Shown one piece after another: positions 41,554 to 42,019 of a stretch of 42,019 bases of DNA. The DNA is taken from positions 1-42,019 of the forward strand of contig JAFGKU010000218.1 in NCBI GenBank assembly GCA_016928415.1. The letters are read 5' to 3'. This DNA comes from Spirochaetales bacterium. GTDB taxonomy: Bacteria > Spirochaetota > Spirochaetia > SZUA-6 > JAFGRV01. Each line of letters begins with the position of its first letter. The first letter of the stretch is position 1. The notes under the pieces were generated by a model, which saw only the letters and a list, made by a program, of their open reading frames with translations, made no database searches and had not been told where the DNA came from. A program made the position numbers and the translations under genes.

Positions 41554-42019
41554 TGGGGTTTCCTGTTTTCCGGACCAGTTCATTTATGATTTCTTCAAAG
41601 TCCCTGTTACGGCAGTCTACAGTGACATCCGCGTATTTTTCATAAAGCGGTGCGCGGACGGTGTAAATATCATGAAGGCTTTGTCCTTTTTCCATAACGA
41701 TACCGCGGGTCTCGATGTTCATGATCCTGCTTGACAATGTATCGAGATCGAGTTGCAGGTATACAACCGTCCCTATTTTCTTCAGGTGAGCCATTGCCTT
41801 CCCGCTTAACACGGCGCTGCCTCCCGTGGCGATGACGCATCTTACGCACTGGAAATCCAGGATAGTCCGTTCTTCGGCCCTGAGGAAGCTGTCTATGCCT
41901 TCCGTGGATAGAATTTCCTGCAGGAGTTTTTTTTTCGAGTCCTGGATCAGGACATCCGTATCGATGAAAGAGTATCCCACGGTTTTGGCAAGGACGACCC
42001 CCAGTGTGCTTTTACCGGC
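41546..42019 (-). CDS. aroK: Shikimate kinase, C-terminal part
   Basis: Reads in from the right edge; the first visible codons are AGKSTLG, the end of the Walker A, so only about 10 residues are missing. It phosphorylates shikimate in the aromatic pathway. DTD (shikimate-binding), the FLRAEE segment, CVIATGGSAV and the lid/adenine region RAPLYEKYAD are all present. The stop is at 41546 and overlaps the GNAT start, so the two share a transcript. Confidence 0.93.
   Translation of the reverse strand, partial: AGKSTLGVVLAKTVGYSFIDTDVLIQDSKKKLLQEILSTEGIDSFLRAEERTILDFQCVRCVIATGGSAVLSGKAMAHLKKIGTVVYLQLDLDTLSSRIMNIETRGIVMEKGQSLHDIYTVRAPLYEKYADVTVDCRNRDFEEIINELVRKTGNPND

Overview
The window looks like chromosomal DNA of a diderm, probably anaerobic or microaerophilic heterotroph of intermediate G+C. 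Housekeeping genes lie in many short operons on both strands. The mix (HypAB, AddAB-type recombination enzymes, ClpSA, RlmKL, a 5-alpha-reductase-like membrane enzyme, an ABC-class ATPase, a Pro-Thr-rich lipoprotein, bacterioferritin) would fit Spirochaetota or a neighbouring phylum, but there is no rRNA or other decisive marker, so this placement is a low-confidence inference. There is no prophage, CRISPR array or complete insertion sequence.

Layout. 1-4.5 kb: the 5' part of a leftward repeat lipoprotein, then rightward hypA-hypB, a type-2 malate/lactate dehydrogenase, a HEAT-repeat protein and a PilZ protein. 4.5-4.8 kb: tRNA-Gln(CUG) and tRNA-Glu(CUC) with their own promoter and terminator. 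4.9-12 kb: carA-carB-rlmKL, then mutT and a terminator. 12-15.7 kb: a TPR-like protein facing a two-gene ABC transporter. 15.7-20.3 kb: a three-part fusion (cyclic-nucleotide-binding fold, acetate-kinase fold, PduL phosphotransacylase), a small antitoxin-like protein, a 5-alpha-reductase-like enzyme and a GAF-PP2C phosphatase. 20.3-24.8 kb: a 116-bp MITE-like element, a DUF2089/DUF4097 pair, a Fur-family regulator, an ICMT-like enzyme, a ferritin-VIT iron transporter and a NifX-like protein. 24.8-34 kb: leftward nudix-addB-addA and rightward clpS-clpA. 34-39 kb: leftward antiporter, EIIA/PII-like regulator, bacterioferritin, inositol-phosphatase-like protein and a DUF1295 membrane protein, with short inverted-repeat elements between them. 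39-42 kb: a small conserved protein, a frameshifted ABC-class ATPase, a GNAT acetyltransferase and the end of shikimate kinase.

How the genes fit together. carAB supply carbamoyl phosphate for pyrimidines and arginine. PduL plus acetate kinase would convert acetyl-CoA to acetate and ATP, but the kinase part here has lost several catalytic residues, so it may be regulatory or changed in specificity. AddAB repairs double-strand breaks; ClpSA with ClpP (not in the window) degrades N-end-rule substrates. Fur, bacterioferritin and ferritin-VIT point to iron control, and the antiporter/EIIA pair to regulated cation exchange.

Two signals stand out. One is the cNMP-AckA-PduL fusion with a degenerate kinase active site. 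The other is a recurring arrangement in which a sigma70-type promoter ends only 5-11 bp before the start codon and no Shine-Dalgarno is present, suggesting leaderless mRNAs for hypA, mutT, clpS, a Nudix gene, an ICMT-like gene and perhaps carA and the ABC ATPase. The largest stretches without protein genes (595-833, 4518-4916, 11927-12128, 20350-20590, 36918-37146) hold promoters, tRNAs, terminators or repeats as listed.
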